A stretch of DNA of 64,000 nucleotides from Streptomyces anulatus (lineage in GTDB: Bacteria > Actinomycetota > Actinomycetes > Streptomycetales > Streptomycetaceae): contig NZ_BMVK01000024.1 in NCBI RefSeq assembly GCF_014650675.1, forward strand, positions 35,847-99,846, read 5' to 3'. Shown here one piece after another: positions 19,401-26,505 of this stretch (positions are counted from its first letter, which is position 1; each line of letters opens with the position of its first letter). The notes below the pieces were generated by a model, which worked only from the letters and a program-made list of their open reading frames with translations, was not told the origin of the DNA and searched no databases. A program made the position numbers and the translations under genes.

Positions 19401-21000
19401 CTATGTGCTGGACGACCGGCTGCAGCCGGTGCCGCCGGGTGTGACCGGCGAGATGTACGTCGCCGGTGAGGGGGTGGCGCTGGGCTATCTGGGCCGCCCG
19501 GACCTGACGGCGGGGCGCTTCGTCGCCGACCCGTTCGCTCATCTCTTCGGCGAGTTCGGGCGGCGGATGTACCGCTCGGGAGACCTCGCCCGACGGCGAC
19601 CGGACGGCACGCTGGAGTACTTCGGGCGCGGCGACCAGCAGGTGAAGATCCGCGGGTTCCGCATCGAACTCGGCGAGATCGAGGCGGTCCTGGCCGGGCA
19701 TCCGGAGGTCGCCGATGTGGCGGTCGTGGTCCGGGAGGACACGCCGGGCGACAAGCGGCTGGCCGGCTACGTCGTCCCCGCGCCCGGCTGCGACCCGGCC
19801 CCGGCGGCGCTGCGCGAGCACGCGGCCGCCACGCTGCCGGTGCACATGGTGCCCTCGGCCGTGGTGGTGCTGGAGCGGCTGCCGCTGACCGGCAACGGCA
19901 AGCTGGACCGCAAGGCACTGCCGGTACCGGGCGCCGCGGTGAACGCCGGTGGGCGCGCACCGCGCACGGTCCGCGAGGAGCAGCTCTGCTCGGTCTTCGC
20001 GGAGGTGCTGGGGCTGCCGTCCGTCGGCGTGGAGGACAACTTCTTCGACCTGGGCGGTCATTCGCTGCTCGCGGTGCGCCTCGCCGGGCGGATCAGGTCG
20101 GCGTTCGGCATCGAGGTGTCGATCGGCACGGTGTTCCAGGCCCCGACGCCCGCCGCCCTGGACGCGGCGCTGGACGTCTCGCGCGAGGAGGACCCGCTCG
20201 ATGTGCTGCTGCCGCTGCGGCCCGCCCGGCCCGGCGACCGCGCCCCGGTCCACTGTGTGCACCCCGCGGGCGGTCTGAGCTGGTGCTACGCGGGTCTGAT
20301 CCGCCATCTGCCGGCCGATGTGCCGATCTACGGGCTCCAGGCCCAGGGCGTCGGCGGGGCGACGGCGGACGAGCCGCTGCCGACCACGCTGGAGGAGCTG
20401 GCCGCGCACTACGCCTCCCGGATCCGCGAGGTCCAGCCGGAGGGCCCCTACCGGCTGCTCGGCTGGTCGACCGGCGGCATCATCGCGCACGCCGTCGCGG
20501 CGGTGCTCCAGGAGGCGGGCCAGGAGGTGGAGTTGCTGGCGATCCTGGACGCGTACCCCGCCGAGGGGTTCCGCGGCCTGCCGGTGCCCGACCGGGCCGA
20601 AGCCCTCGAATCGCTGCTCACCATGGGCGGTTACGGCCCCGACAGCCTCGGGGACAAGGAGCTGAACACCGCGAACGTGGTGGAGGTGCTGCGCCGCGAG
20701 GGCTCCCCGCTGGCCGCGCTCTCCACGGCGGGGATCGAGGCGCTCGGCGAGGTCTACCTCAACACCAACGACCTCGTACGGGCCTACGACCACCGGGTGT
20801 TCCTCGGCGATGTGCTGTTCTTCCGGGCCACGGTCGACACCATCGACGACACCTTGACGCCGGAGACCTGGACCCCGTACGTGAGCGGGCGCATCGACAA
20901 CACGAACGTCGCCTGCTCCCACAAGGACATGACCCTGCCCGAGCCGATCGCGCACATCGCGCGCGTGGTCGCCGACCGACTGACCGAGCTGGAGAAGTGA
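13471..21000 (+). CDS. dhbF: Dimodular nonribosomal peptide synthetase, C-A-T-C-A-T-TE (DHB-Arg-Thr, griseobactin type)
   Basis: A 2509-residue NRPS. C1 (about 25-445) carries HHIAVDA at 150-156. A1 (about 480-1080) has YLIHTSGSTGRPKG near 689, and T1 has Ser1114 in DLGGHSLL. C2 begins near 1173, with HHIAGDG at 1312-1318. A2 has YVIYTSGSTGRPKG near 1793, T2 has Ser2198, and TE has GWSTGG with Ser2333. Aligning by eye to GrsA, the A1 code is DADDVGLVDK, whose two extra acidic residues suit a basic side chain such as Arg. A2 gives DFWNVGMVHK, essentially the classical Thr code. There is no epimerase domain. C1 would accept DHB from DhbG; TE would trimerise and cyclise. ATG 13471 follows AGGGGAG; the frame upstream is antisense to the amidohydrolase. 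Confidence 0.95.
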   Translation: MHERPNRPTSSSAAHSGGAPSPGLPLLTAQSGVYYAHRLAPLGTELNTADCVEIDGPLDADLFVEALRRTVGEAETLGLRVSEADGVPVQRIVPTAQAVVHRLELTAERAEAWMREDLARPVDLAVDGALMTQALIRVGEGRHRWYRRVHHIAVDAYALSLIGQRVAELYRALVAGRPLPEGRFAPLSELTEQESAYLAGEEYAADRAFWSARTAGSSVTAPHRSPVLPDTPDDGPLHRTTDLPAEALERLSGAARAAKATWAELVVAATAGHLHRLTGSEDVVLGLPLTNRRGPAALRTPAMTVNVLPLRIAVRPGDTGAELLRRVVLEIREVRRHQRYPQADLRRDLALESADAPLTGPMVNVRPFDDALDFAGATGIVRNLAAGPVESLAVGAAPGPDGGLRVTLDAAPAAYGPEDLAAHEDTWLRYLDGLTELLLTDPARPIGTLDLLTGDQVREAVTYGRSEPAAPLTLPRSFTAQAARTPDAVAVRSTAAGTFRGANSAEASAGASGGASEGASEADAETDTEASTDTSTPEAAGTGARLTFAELDAASDRLAHLLSARGGTGDAGGAGEAGDTRGTRGATGAGGTVALALPRTADMVVALLAVLKAGLVCQPLDLGHPAARTLAVLEDARPLCVIGTVATLASLPDHGLPTVALDAPATTDALAACPDGPLPTGPALADPAYLIHTSGSTGRPKGVLVGHASLANLCAGHGTDHIAPAVARTGRRRLRVAHSASFAFDASWDPLLWMVHGHELHLLDDAAYRDPAALTAYVGTHLVDYLDVTPSYAEALIAEGLLDEGRHHPAHLVVGGETVPPPLWQRLTEAGAVHPVNLYGPTETTVDAYYWVPGASAARPDGRPVRGSRVYVLDSSLRPVPTGATGELYVAGACLALGYLGRPDLTAERFVADPFGAPNGAPGGRMYRTGDLVRRREDHTLEFLGRGDDQVKIRGFRIELGEIQARLAAHPRVAAAAVIARDTAHGKRLLAYAVPVKDRPAVPAGSRSPAPASPETAPPTPTPAELRDHLAGALPEHMVPATVTLLDALPRTANDKLDHRALPDPEPFPPAAHGRDSADGGPHTEIVRGLYADVLGIAEPPAADAGFLDLGGHSLLAARLAARVREHLGVPMGIADVFRHTTPAALAALVRTRGGAATPSVPLSPVPRTGPLPLSPAQQRLWFLHRLEGPSPTYNIPLVLNVNGPLDRDALQLALYDLAERHETLRTVYPPTDNVPDGTADGEGAGTPDGIPHQRILAPDDPAARPVLHLAEPGSDLTEAVRHCFDLATEPPLRTVLFSEAPDHHTVLLLLHHIAGDGASTTPLTRDLATAYAARAEGRAPDFVPLGGQYVDHAARLQRLLGTPAELTPLAEAQLAHWRAALTGLPDQLELPGDRPRPPVATSAGDTVPFALDATAHEALRRLARAHGATVFMTVQAGLAALLTRHGCGTDIPIGTPVAGRDDDATAGLVGFFTNTVVLRTDTSGDPAFGDLLDRVRAVTLAAYEHDALPFDHLVEALNPPRSLARHPLFQTMLAWQSLADGPVSLGPDTTARLTAVPSGTAKFDLTLNAGELPGGGIGGFLEFRTDLFDRSTAQALADRLSRLLTEAAERPGTPVGLLPVLGEDEVHRAVVGANGVNHDRPVPLTLAEVYEVAARRHPDRAAVSCEGASLTYAELSSRARSLARLLAARGIGPGSIVALALPRSTDLVAGLLAVSLAGAAYLPMDPDYPADRLAYMLDDARPAALITDAATAGRLPAHRLPLITVDEAAGLPDGPLGQADRTRPLSPGDPAYVIYTSGSTGRPKGVVVTQHNVTRLLTATEHWFSFGPDDVWTLFHSYAFDFSVWELWGALLYGGRVVVVPYATSRDPHAFLRLLADERVSVLNQTPSAFYQLAAADREAPGHDLALRYVVFGGEALELGRLADWYTRHPENAPTLVNMYGITETTVHVSHLALDRATAASAVSSTIGVNIPDLRVYVLDDRLQPVPPGVTGEMYVAGEGVALGYLGRPDLTAGRFVADPFAHLFGEFGRRMYRSGDLARRRPDGTLEYFGRGDQQVKIRGFRIELGEIEAVLAGHPEVADVAVVVREDTPGDKRLAGYVVPAPGCDPAPAALREHAAATLPVHMVPSAVVVLERLPLTGNGKLDRKALPVPGAAVNAGGRAPRTVREEQLCSVFAEVLGLPSVGVEDNFFDLGGHSLLAVRLAGRIRSAFGIEVSIGTVFQAPTPAALDAALDVSREEDPLDVLLPLRPARPGDRAPVHCVHPAGGLSWCYAGLIRHLPADVPIYGLQAQGVGGATADEPLPTTLEELAAHYASRIREVQPEGPYRLLGWSTGGIIAHAVAAVLQEAGQEVELLAILDAYPAEGFRGLPVPDRAEALESLLTMGGYGPDSLGDKELNTANVVEVLRREGSPLAALSTAGIEALGEVYLNTNDLVRAYDHRVFLGDVLFFRATVDTIDDTLTPETWTPYVSGRIDNTNVACSHKDMTLPEPIAHIARVVADRLTELEK

Positions 21001-21005
21001 CACCG

Positions 21006-21209
21006 ATGAGCGACGCATCCGCCAACCCCTTCGATACGGACGGGGAGTTCCTCGTGCTGACCAACGCGGAGGGCCAGCACTCGCTGTGGCCGCTGTTCGC
21101 CGCGGTGCCCGAGGGCTGGTCGACGGCTCATGGCCCGTGCGCCCGGCAGGACGCGCTGGACTGGATCGCCGCGCACTGGGACGGCCCCGTCGCCGCCGCC
21201 GCGCGGTGA
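21006..21209 (+). CDS. MbtH-family NRPS accessory protein
   Basis: A 67-residue MbtH-like protein that binds and activates adenylation domains. It has the family pattern NPFDTDGEFLVLTNAEGQHSLWP followed by VPEGW and a C-terminal ALDWIAAHW. It starts 5 bases after the NRPS stop and overlaps the MFS gene by GTGA, so the three genes are translationally linked. The usual partner would be one or both A domains of the neighbouring NRPS. Confidence 0.93.
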   Translation: MSDASANPFDTDGEFLVLTNAEGQHSLWPLFAAVPEGWSTAHGPCARQDALDWIAAHWDGPVAAAAR

Positions 21210-22666
21210 GCGGGCTGCTGATCCGGCCCCGGATACGCCCCCGGGTCGCCGTCGTCCTCGTCTACACGGCCGCGATGTGCATGAACGGCCTGGACTCGAC
21301 GATCGTGAACCCGGCGCTCTACACGATCGCGGGCGACTTCGGGCGTCCGCTGTCGGCGGCGAACACCGTGGAGACCGCGTTCCTGGTCGCGCTCGCGGTG
21401 GGGCTGCCGGTGGCGGGGTGGCTGGGCGACCGGTTCGGGACGAAGCGGGTGTTCCTCGGCGCGCTGACCGCGTTCACGATCGCCTCGGCCGTCTGCGGTC
21501 TGGCCCCCGATCTGACGACGCTGGTGGTGGCGAGGGCCGTACAGGGCCTGGCGGGCGGGTTGTTGACGCCGGTGGGGATGACGCTGCTGTTCCGGGCGTT
21601 CCCGCCGCACGAGCGGATGAAGCTGGCCAAGGTGCTGATCGTGCCGACGGCCCTGATGCCGGCGCTCGGCCCGCCGTTGGGCGGCCTGCTCACCGAACAC
21701 CTCTCCTGGCACTGGCTGTTCTTCGTGAACGTGCCGATCGGGGCGGCCGCCGTCCTTCTGGGCGTCCTCGGTCTGCGCGAGCATGTCGAGGGCCCCGAGG
21801 GGCGGTTCGACTCCGTCGGCTTCTGGCTGGCCACTCCGGCGCTGGGGCTGCTGACGTACGCGCTCGGCTTCGGTCCCTCGCAGGGCTGGACCCGGCCGGC
21901 CGTCGCCGTGAGCGCGGTCCTGGGGTCCGTCCTGCTGGTGGCCGCCGTCCTGCACCAGGTGCGGGCGGGCACGCCGTTGCTGAAGCTGCGGCTGCTCGCC
22001 GACCGGGTGTACGGGTCGGCCTCCGCACTGGCCGGGGTGACGGCCGCCGGGCTGATGGGCGTGCTGTTCGTGTTCCCGCTCCTCTACCAGGCGAGCCTGG
22101 GGGCGTCGGCGCTGGATGCCGGGCTGAGCGTGTTCCCGGAGGCGGTGGGGCTGATGCTCGCCTCGCAGGTGGTGGACCGGCTGCTGCCCCGGCTCGGCCC
22201 CCGGCTGCTGACCGTGCCGGCGTTGCTGGTCGCCGCCGCGGTCTTCGCGGCGCTCGCCGTGCCCGGGGTGGCGGAGAACGCGTGGAGTGTGCGCGGGCTG
22301 ATGTTCCTGATCGGCCTGGTGCTCGGCACGGCGGTGCTGACCGTGCAGATCTCCGGGTTCGCGTCGATCGCGCCGTCCGACATGGGTCGGGCGATGGGTC
22401 TGTTCCAGATCGTCCGCACCTTGGGCGGCGCGGTGGGCATCGCCGCCTGTGCGGCGGTGATCGGCGGCGGTCATGTGACGGAGACAGCCGATCCGGGCCC
22501 GTACCGCACCGCGGTCTGGGTGACGGCGGCGCTCGTCGCGGCCGGGGCGCTGATCGCGCTGCGGCTGCCGCGCGAGGCCCCGCAGCCGCCGCCGTTCGAC
22601 GACGAGGACACGCCGCCGCCCGGTGAGGACCCGGCCGCGGTGGAGGCTCCGGCCGTCAAGGGCTGA
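21206..22666 (+). CDS. DHA2-family (EmrB/QacA-like) MFS exporter, probable siderophore exporter
   Basis: A 486-residue transporter with about 14 hydrophobic helices. Loop motif A is GDRFGTKRVFLGAL, the helix-1 motif is MNGLDSTIVNPALYTI, and motif C is GPPLGGLLTEHLSWHWLFFVNVPIG. GTG 21206 overlaps the mbtH stop. It is the last gene of the NRPS transcript and is followed by a perfect terminator. Position in the operon points to export of the catechol siderophore, with substrate inferred only from context. Confidence 0.9.
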   Translation: MSGLLIRPRIRPRVAVVLVYTAAMCMNGLDSTIVNPALYTIAGDFGRPLSAANTVETAFLVALAVGLPVAGWLGDRFGTKRVFLGALTAFTIASAVCGLAPDLTTLVVARAVQGLAGGLLTPVGMTLLFRAFPPHERMKLAKVLIVPTALMPALGPPLGGLLTEHLSWHWLFFVNVPIGAAAVLLGVLGLREHVEGPEGRFDSVGFWLATPALGLLTYALGFGPSQGWTRPAVAVSAVLGSVLLVAAVLHQVRAGTPLLKLRLLADRVYGSASALAGVTAAGLMGVLFVFPLLYQASLGASALDAGLSVFPEAVGLMLASQVVDRLLPRLGPRLLTVPALLVAAAVFAALAVPGVAENAWSVRGLMFLIGLVLGTAVLTVQISGFASIAPSDMGRAMGLFQIVRTLGGAVGIAACAAVIGGGHVTETADPGPYRTAVWVTAALVAAGALIALRLPREAPQPPPFDDEDTPPPGEDPAAVEAPAVKG

Positions 22667-22678
22667 GAGCGCGAAGAG

Positions 22679-22723
22679 GGGGCGGGGCGGCATCCGGAGG
22701 GGGGATGCCGCCCCGCCCCTTTT
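22679..22723. terminator. Perfect 16-bp hairpin plus T-tract between convergent genes
   Basis: GGGGCGGGGCGGCATC (22679-22694) pairs exactly with 22704-22719 and is followed by TTTT. It ends the NRPS-mbtH-MFS transcript and lies 32 bases beyond the esterase stop on the other strand. Confidence 0.9.
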
Positions 22724-22754
22724 CCCTGTCGGGACGGCGGCGCGGTGGAACCGC

Positions 22755-24038
22755 TCAGCGACCGCCGAGCAGTTCCGCGAGGCCGTCGGCGAGGCCGCCG
22801 CGCCAGCAGGCGTAGTCGTGGCCGCCGTTGAACTCCCGGTAGCGGACGTCGTATCCGCGGGCCCGCAGCACATTGCGCAACCTGCGGTTCTCCGCGAGGA
22901 GCATCCACTCCTGGAGGCCGACCTCCAGGTGGAGCGTCACCGGCCTGCGTTCCCCCCGGGCGTACTGCCCGGTGAGCCATTCACTGCCGCGTTGGTCGTC
23001 GGGCCACCAGAACGAGCCGGACTGGGAGAGGGCGAGGCCGAAGCGGTCGGGTCGCCGGAAGGCGGCGAACGCGGCGGTGAGGCCGCCCGCGCTCTGTCCG
23101 GCGACGACGGTCCGTGCGGCGTCGGCCCCGGCCCCGTACTCCCGTCCGACCCGGGGCAGCAGGGTGTCGGCCAGCCAGTCGACGAACGGTCCGCTGCAGG
23201 CCAGGTCCTCCATGCGCCGGCCCATGGTGTCGACCAGGACCGCCACGGTGGGGGGCAGGTCCCCGTCGGCGTGCAGGTTGTCGAGGATGTCGCCGACGCC
23301 GAGGACCGGGCCCCACATCTCGCCGTCGAGGAGCACGGCGAGGGCGTAGGGGCCGCCGTCCGGGCGGTGGCCGGGCGGCAGGTGGACCGTGATCCGGCGG
23401 CCGTCCACCTCGTCGTCGAGCGTCCGTCCCCGGTCCACGTCGTCGCGCCGCCGGGTATGCGCCTGGGCCGGGGCCTCGGGGAGTTCGAGTACGGAGGCGG
23501 GGTTGCGGCCGTCCCGGGAGGGCAGCGGGGCGCGGTCGTTGAGCGGGTCGGGTCCGGCGTGGTCGAGGACCTGGAGCCAGCCGGCGCGGTCGGCGCGCAG
23601 GGCGTCCTCGCGGGTTCCGTCGGTGGCGTGGAACTGGTACGAGGCGCGGTGGTCGGCGCGCAGCCGGTGGCTGATCGCCCACACTCCGGTGCCTGCGAGG
23701 CGTTCCATCAGGTGCGGGGCGAGGTCGCCCGCGTGCCGGTCCTTGTCGGTGACCGTGTGGACGAGGGCCAGGACGTGGGTGGCGGGGTGCTCGGGGTCCT
23801 CGCGGCGGACGAAGGTGACGAGCCGGTGGCCAGGGTCGCCCTCGGGGTCGGGCTCGATAAGCGGGGCGCCGGTTTCGGACACGTACCGCCAGAACGCCTG
23901 CTCGGCGTCGGGGCTGCCCGACCGTATCTCTTCGAGGAGTTCACGCAGCAGGGGGCTTCGCACGGTGGGCACCTCGGATCGGGCCGGTCCCGCGAGGGCG
24001 GGAGGGATGGACGGGTTGCGGCGCGGTGGACAGGTCAT
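22755..24038 (-). CDS. Enterochelin esterase-like siderophore hydrolase
   Basis: A roughly 427-residue cytosolic alpha/beta-hydrolase of the Fes family that opens the trilactone of an imported ferric siderophore to release iron. An N-terminal Fes-type domain (FWRYVSETGAPLIEPD, LVTFVRRED) precedes the catalytic part with nucleophile elbow GQSAGG and the terminal catalytic His in GGHDYACWRGGL. The ATG at 24038, 14 bases after the permease stop, is used. GTG at 23963, with GAGG eight bases upstream, is an equally good start and would shorten the protein by 25 residues. It probably belongs to the iron-box-controlled permease operon. Confidence 0.9.
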   Translation of the reverse strand: MTCPPRRNPSIPPALAGPARSEVPTVRSPLLRELLEEIRSGSPDAEQAFWRYVSETGAPLIEPDPEGDPGHRLVTFVRREDPEHPATHVLALVHTVTDKDRHAGDLAPHLMERLAGTGVWAISHRLRADHRASYQFHATDGTREDALRADRAGWLQVLDHAGPDPLNDRAPLPSRDGRNPASVLELPEAPAQAHTRRRDDVDRGRTLDDEVDGRRITVHLPPGHRPDGGPYALAVLLDGEMWGPVLGVGDILDNLHADGDLPPTVAVLVDTMGRRMEDLACSGPFVDWLADTLLPRVGREYGAGADAARTVVAGQSAGGLTAAFAAFRRPDRFGLALSQSGSFWWPDDQRGSEWLTGQYARGERRPVTLHLEVGLQEWMLLAENRRLRNVLRARGYDVRYREFNGGHDYACWRGGLADGLAELLGGR

Positions 24039-24051
24039 GCGCGGGCCGCCC

Positions 24052-26406
24052 TCAGACGCGGGTGGCGGCCGAGCGGCCGAGCAGCACCCAGAGCAGGAAC
24101 GGGCCGCCGAGGACGGTGGTGACGATGCCGACGGGAAGTTCGACGCCGTCGAGGGCGATGCGGCCGAGGGTGTCGGCGGCGACCACGAGGACGGCTCCGG
24201 TGAGCATCGAGCCGACGAGCGGGACGCGCAGGGGGCCGGCGAGCCGGGAGGCGATGACCGGGGAGGCCAGCGCCACGAAGCCGACGGGGCCGCAGATGCC
24301 GACCGCGAGGCCCGCGAGGGCGACGGCCAGGAGCAGGGACAGGGCCCGGACCCGGCCGGGGGCGGAGCCGAGCGAGGAGGCGGTCGCGTCGTCGAAGCGC
24401 AGGACGCCCAGGTGACGGGCGACGGCGAGGGCGACCGGGACCAGGACGGCAAGGCCGATGAGGACGGGGACGGCGACGGAGTAGCTGCGTCCGTTGAGGC
24501 TGCCCGAGGTCCATACGTACAGCGAACTCGCGGAGGAGAGGGATCTGCGGGACAGGACGACCTGGGTGATGGCGGAGGCCAGCGCGGACATGGCGAGGCC
24601 GACGACGAGGACGCGGTAGCCGTGTTGGCCGAGGCCGCCGGAGACGGTGGTGACGACGATGACGGCGGCGAGCGCGCCGATCGGCCCGGCCCACCAGGCG
24701 CCGAAGGAGCCGGTGGCGCTGAGGGTGACGGAGAGCAGGACGGCGGCGGTGGCCCCGTCGTTGACGCCGAGGAGTTCGGGGGTGGCCAGACGGTTGCGGG
24801 CCAGGGTCTGGGTGAGGCAGCCCGCGAGGCCGAGGGCGGCGCCCGCGGTGAGTCCGGCGACGATGCGGCCGAGGCGGAACTTCTGCACGAGCAGGACGTC
24901 GAAGCGGTCGCCCTGGCCGAACACCGCGCCGAAGGTGCGGCCGACGCCCATGTCGCTCTGGCCCGCGTACGCGGAGAGGACGACGGCGAGCAGGAGGGCC
25001 CCGGTGAGGGCGAGGGCGGCGAGGGCGGCGCGCCGGGTGACGAGCAGGGACAGCGGGCCGCGCCGCAGGACGAGGGTGTCGGCCGGGCGGACCCGGAGCG
25101 CCTTCGGGGCGCGTCGGGCGGGGCGGGGCAGGGCGATCCGGAGGCGGCGGGGGCGGTCGGGGGCGCGCTCCTCGGTGGCCGGTTCCGTCATGCCCATCGA
25201 GGCCAGCTGCTTCGAGCGGACGATGGCGATGAGGACGGGGGCGCCGATGAGGGCGACGATGACGGAGACGGGCGCTTCGAAGGGCCGGGAGACGACGCGG
25301 GCGGCGATGTCGGAGACCGTCAGGACGCAGGCGCCGATGAGCCCGGCGAGCAGCAGCCGGGCCGCGAGCCGGGTGCCGGCCAGGGCGCGGGCGAGGAAGC
25401 CGGCGAGCAGGCCGAGGAAGGAGATGGGGCCGGCGAGCGCCACGGCGGCGGCGGTCAGGAGGGTGACGCCGACGGCGACGACCGTACGGATCACGGGGGG
25501 CCGGTGGCCGAGGCTGCGGGCCAGGTCGTCGCCGAGCGCGAGGGCGGAGAGCGGGCGGGCGACCAGCAGGGCGACGACGAAGCCGAGGGCGAGCACGGGG
25601 GCGAGGCGGCCGAGTTCGCCGAAGCCCTCGACCCCGGCGAGGGAGCCGAGGACCCAGAAGCGGAATCTGTCGTAGGTCTCCGCGGAGTTGACGACGATGA
25701 CACTGGTGAGCCCGCCGAAGGTCGCGCCGAGCGCCGCGCCGGCGAGGACCAGGCGCATGGGAGAGCCGCCGCCGCGTCTTCCGGAGATGAGGAGGACGAG
25801 GCCGCTGGCGACCACCGCGCCGACGAACGCGCAGACGAGGTAGGCGTAACCGGAGTCGAAGCCGAGGAGTGCGATGCCGGCGACGACGCCGAGCGAGGCG
25901 CCCGCGTTGACGCCGAGCAGTCCGGTCTCGGCCAGCGGGTTGCGGGTGACCGCCTGGAGCAGGCACCCGGCGACGCCGAGGGCGGCTCCGACGAGCAGTG
26001 CGGTGAGGGTGCGCGGGAGGCGCAGGTCGCCGACGACGAGGGAGAGCCGGGTGTTGTCGCGTGCACCGTCCCGGCCCAGCAGGTAGTCGAGGACGCCGCC
26101 GGGGCCGACCTCGCCCGCGCCGATCGAGAGGGAGAGGGCCGTCAACAGGAGGACGGCGAGGGCCAGTCCGGCGGCGGCCGCCACCACGGTCCGCCGTCGC
26201 GGGTCGGCCGTGGGGCGGGGATCCCCGGGCTCGGCGTCGGGCTGTCCGGTTTCCGAGGTTGTTCCGGTTTCGGTTCCCGGGAATGCTCCCTCGTGTCCGG
26301 CGGGTACGGCCTTCGCCGTCCGGTCGGCTTCGTCCCCGCCCAACTGAACGGTCGAGGAGTGATGTTCGGGAGCCGAGGCCGTGGTCCCCGTGCGCGGCGT
26401 TTGCAT
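24052..26406 (-). CDS. Fused double FecCD-family siderophore permease (FhuB-like)
   Basis: A 784-residue membrane protein made of two tandem FecCD permease units, each with about 10 helices. Unit one (about 70-400) has RLPRTLTALLVGAALGVAGCLLQAVTRNPLAETGLLGVNAGAS; unit two (about 455-784) has RIVAGLTAGAALGLAGCLTQTLARNRLATPELLGVNDGAT. Most catecholate importers use two separate permeases, so a one-chain FhuB-like arrangement is notable. About 65 hydrophilic residues precede the first helix. ATG 26406 touches the iron box, suggesting a leaderless message; a later internal start cannot be excluded. Confidence 0.92.
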   Translation of the reverse strand: MQTPRTGTTASAPEHHSSTVQLGGDEADRTAKAVPAGHEGAFPGTETGTTSETGQPDAEPGDPRPTADPRRRTVVAAAAGLALAVLLLTALSLSIGAGEVGPGGVLDYLLGRDGARDNTRLSLVVGDLRLPRTLTALLVGAALGVAGCLLQAVTRNPLAETGLLGVNAGASLGVVAGIALLGFDSGYAYLVCAFVGAVVASGLVLLISGRRGGGSPMRLVLAGAALGATFGGLTSVIVVNSAETYDRFRFWVLGSLAGVEGFGELGRLAPVLALGFVVALLVARPLSALALGDDLARSLGHRPPVIRTVVAVGVTLLTAAAVALAGPISFLGLLAGFLARALAGTRLAARLLLAGLIGACVLTVSDIAARVVSRPFEAPVSVIVALIGAPVLIAIVRSKQLASMGMTEPATEERAPDRPRRLRIALPRPARRAPKALRVRPADTLVLRRGPLSLLVTRRAALAALALTGALLLAVVLSAYAGQSDMGVGRTFGAVFGQGDRFDVLLVQKFRLGRIVAGLTAGAALGLAGCLTQTLARNRLATPELLGVNDGATAAVLLSVTLSATGSFGAWWAGPIGALAAVIVVTTVSGGLGQHGYRVLVVGLAMSALASAITQVVLSRRSLSSASSLYVWTSGSLNGRSYSVAVPVLIGLAVLVPVALAVARHLGVLRFDDATASSLGSAPGRVRALSLLLAVALAGLAVGICGPVGFVALASPVIASRLAGPLRVPLVGSMLTGAVLVVAADTLGRIALDGVELPVGIVTTVLGGPFLLWVLLGRSAATRV

Positions 26407-26424
26407 AAGGTGAGGCTAGCCTAA
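26406..26424. promoter_or_regulatory. Iron box abutting the permease start codon
   Basis: TAAGGTGAGGCTAGCCTAA matches the iron-box consensus at 16 of 19 positions and contains the perfect palindrome AGGCTAGCCT. On the minus strand TAGCCT lies at -12 to -7 from ATG 26406, where the -10 hexamer of a leaderless transcript should be, so repressor binding would block the -10 directly. Confidence 0.85.
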
Positions 26425-26467
26425 GTAGATATCGACGGCTCGACACCTTCTGGGCGGTCGGTTCAAT

Positions 26468-26486
26468 TTAGGTTACCCTTACCTAA
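26468..26486. promoter_or_regulatory. Iron box upstream of the dhbACEBG operon
   Basis: TTAGGTTACCCTTACCTAA matches the DmdR/IdeR consensus at 16 of 19 positions and is symmetrical at both ends. It lies 19 bases before the dhbA start codon and controls the rightward DHB biosynthesis operon. Confidence 0.9.
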
Positions 26487-26505
26487 CACCCGGAGGAGGT
26501 TGCTC

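Noticed and set aside
17143..21018. Very long minus-strand open frame (over 1200 codons) opposite the NRPS gene.
   Set aside because: The composition is typical of a shadow frame in high-GC DNA (Arg/Gly/Val/Gln-rich, no recognisable domain), and the opposite strand encodes well-defined C, A, T and TE domains.
23389..26424. Long plus-strand frame (about 1000 codons) rich in Glu/Gly/Asp opposite the permease gene.
   Set aside because: It is an antisense shadow of the fused FecCD permease. The acidic low-complexity translation arises from complementing Ala/Leu/Val codons.
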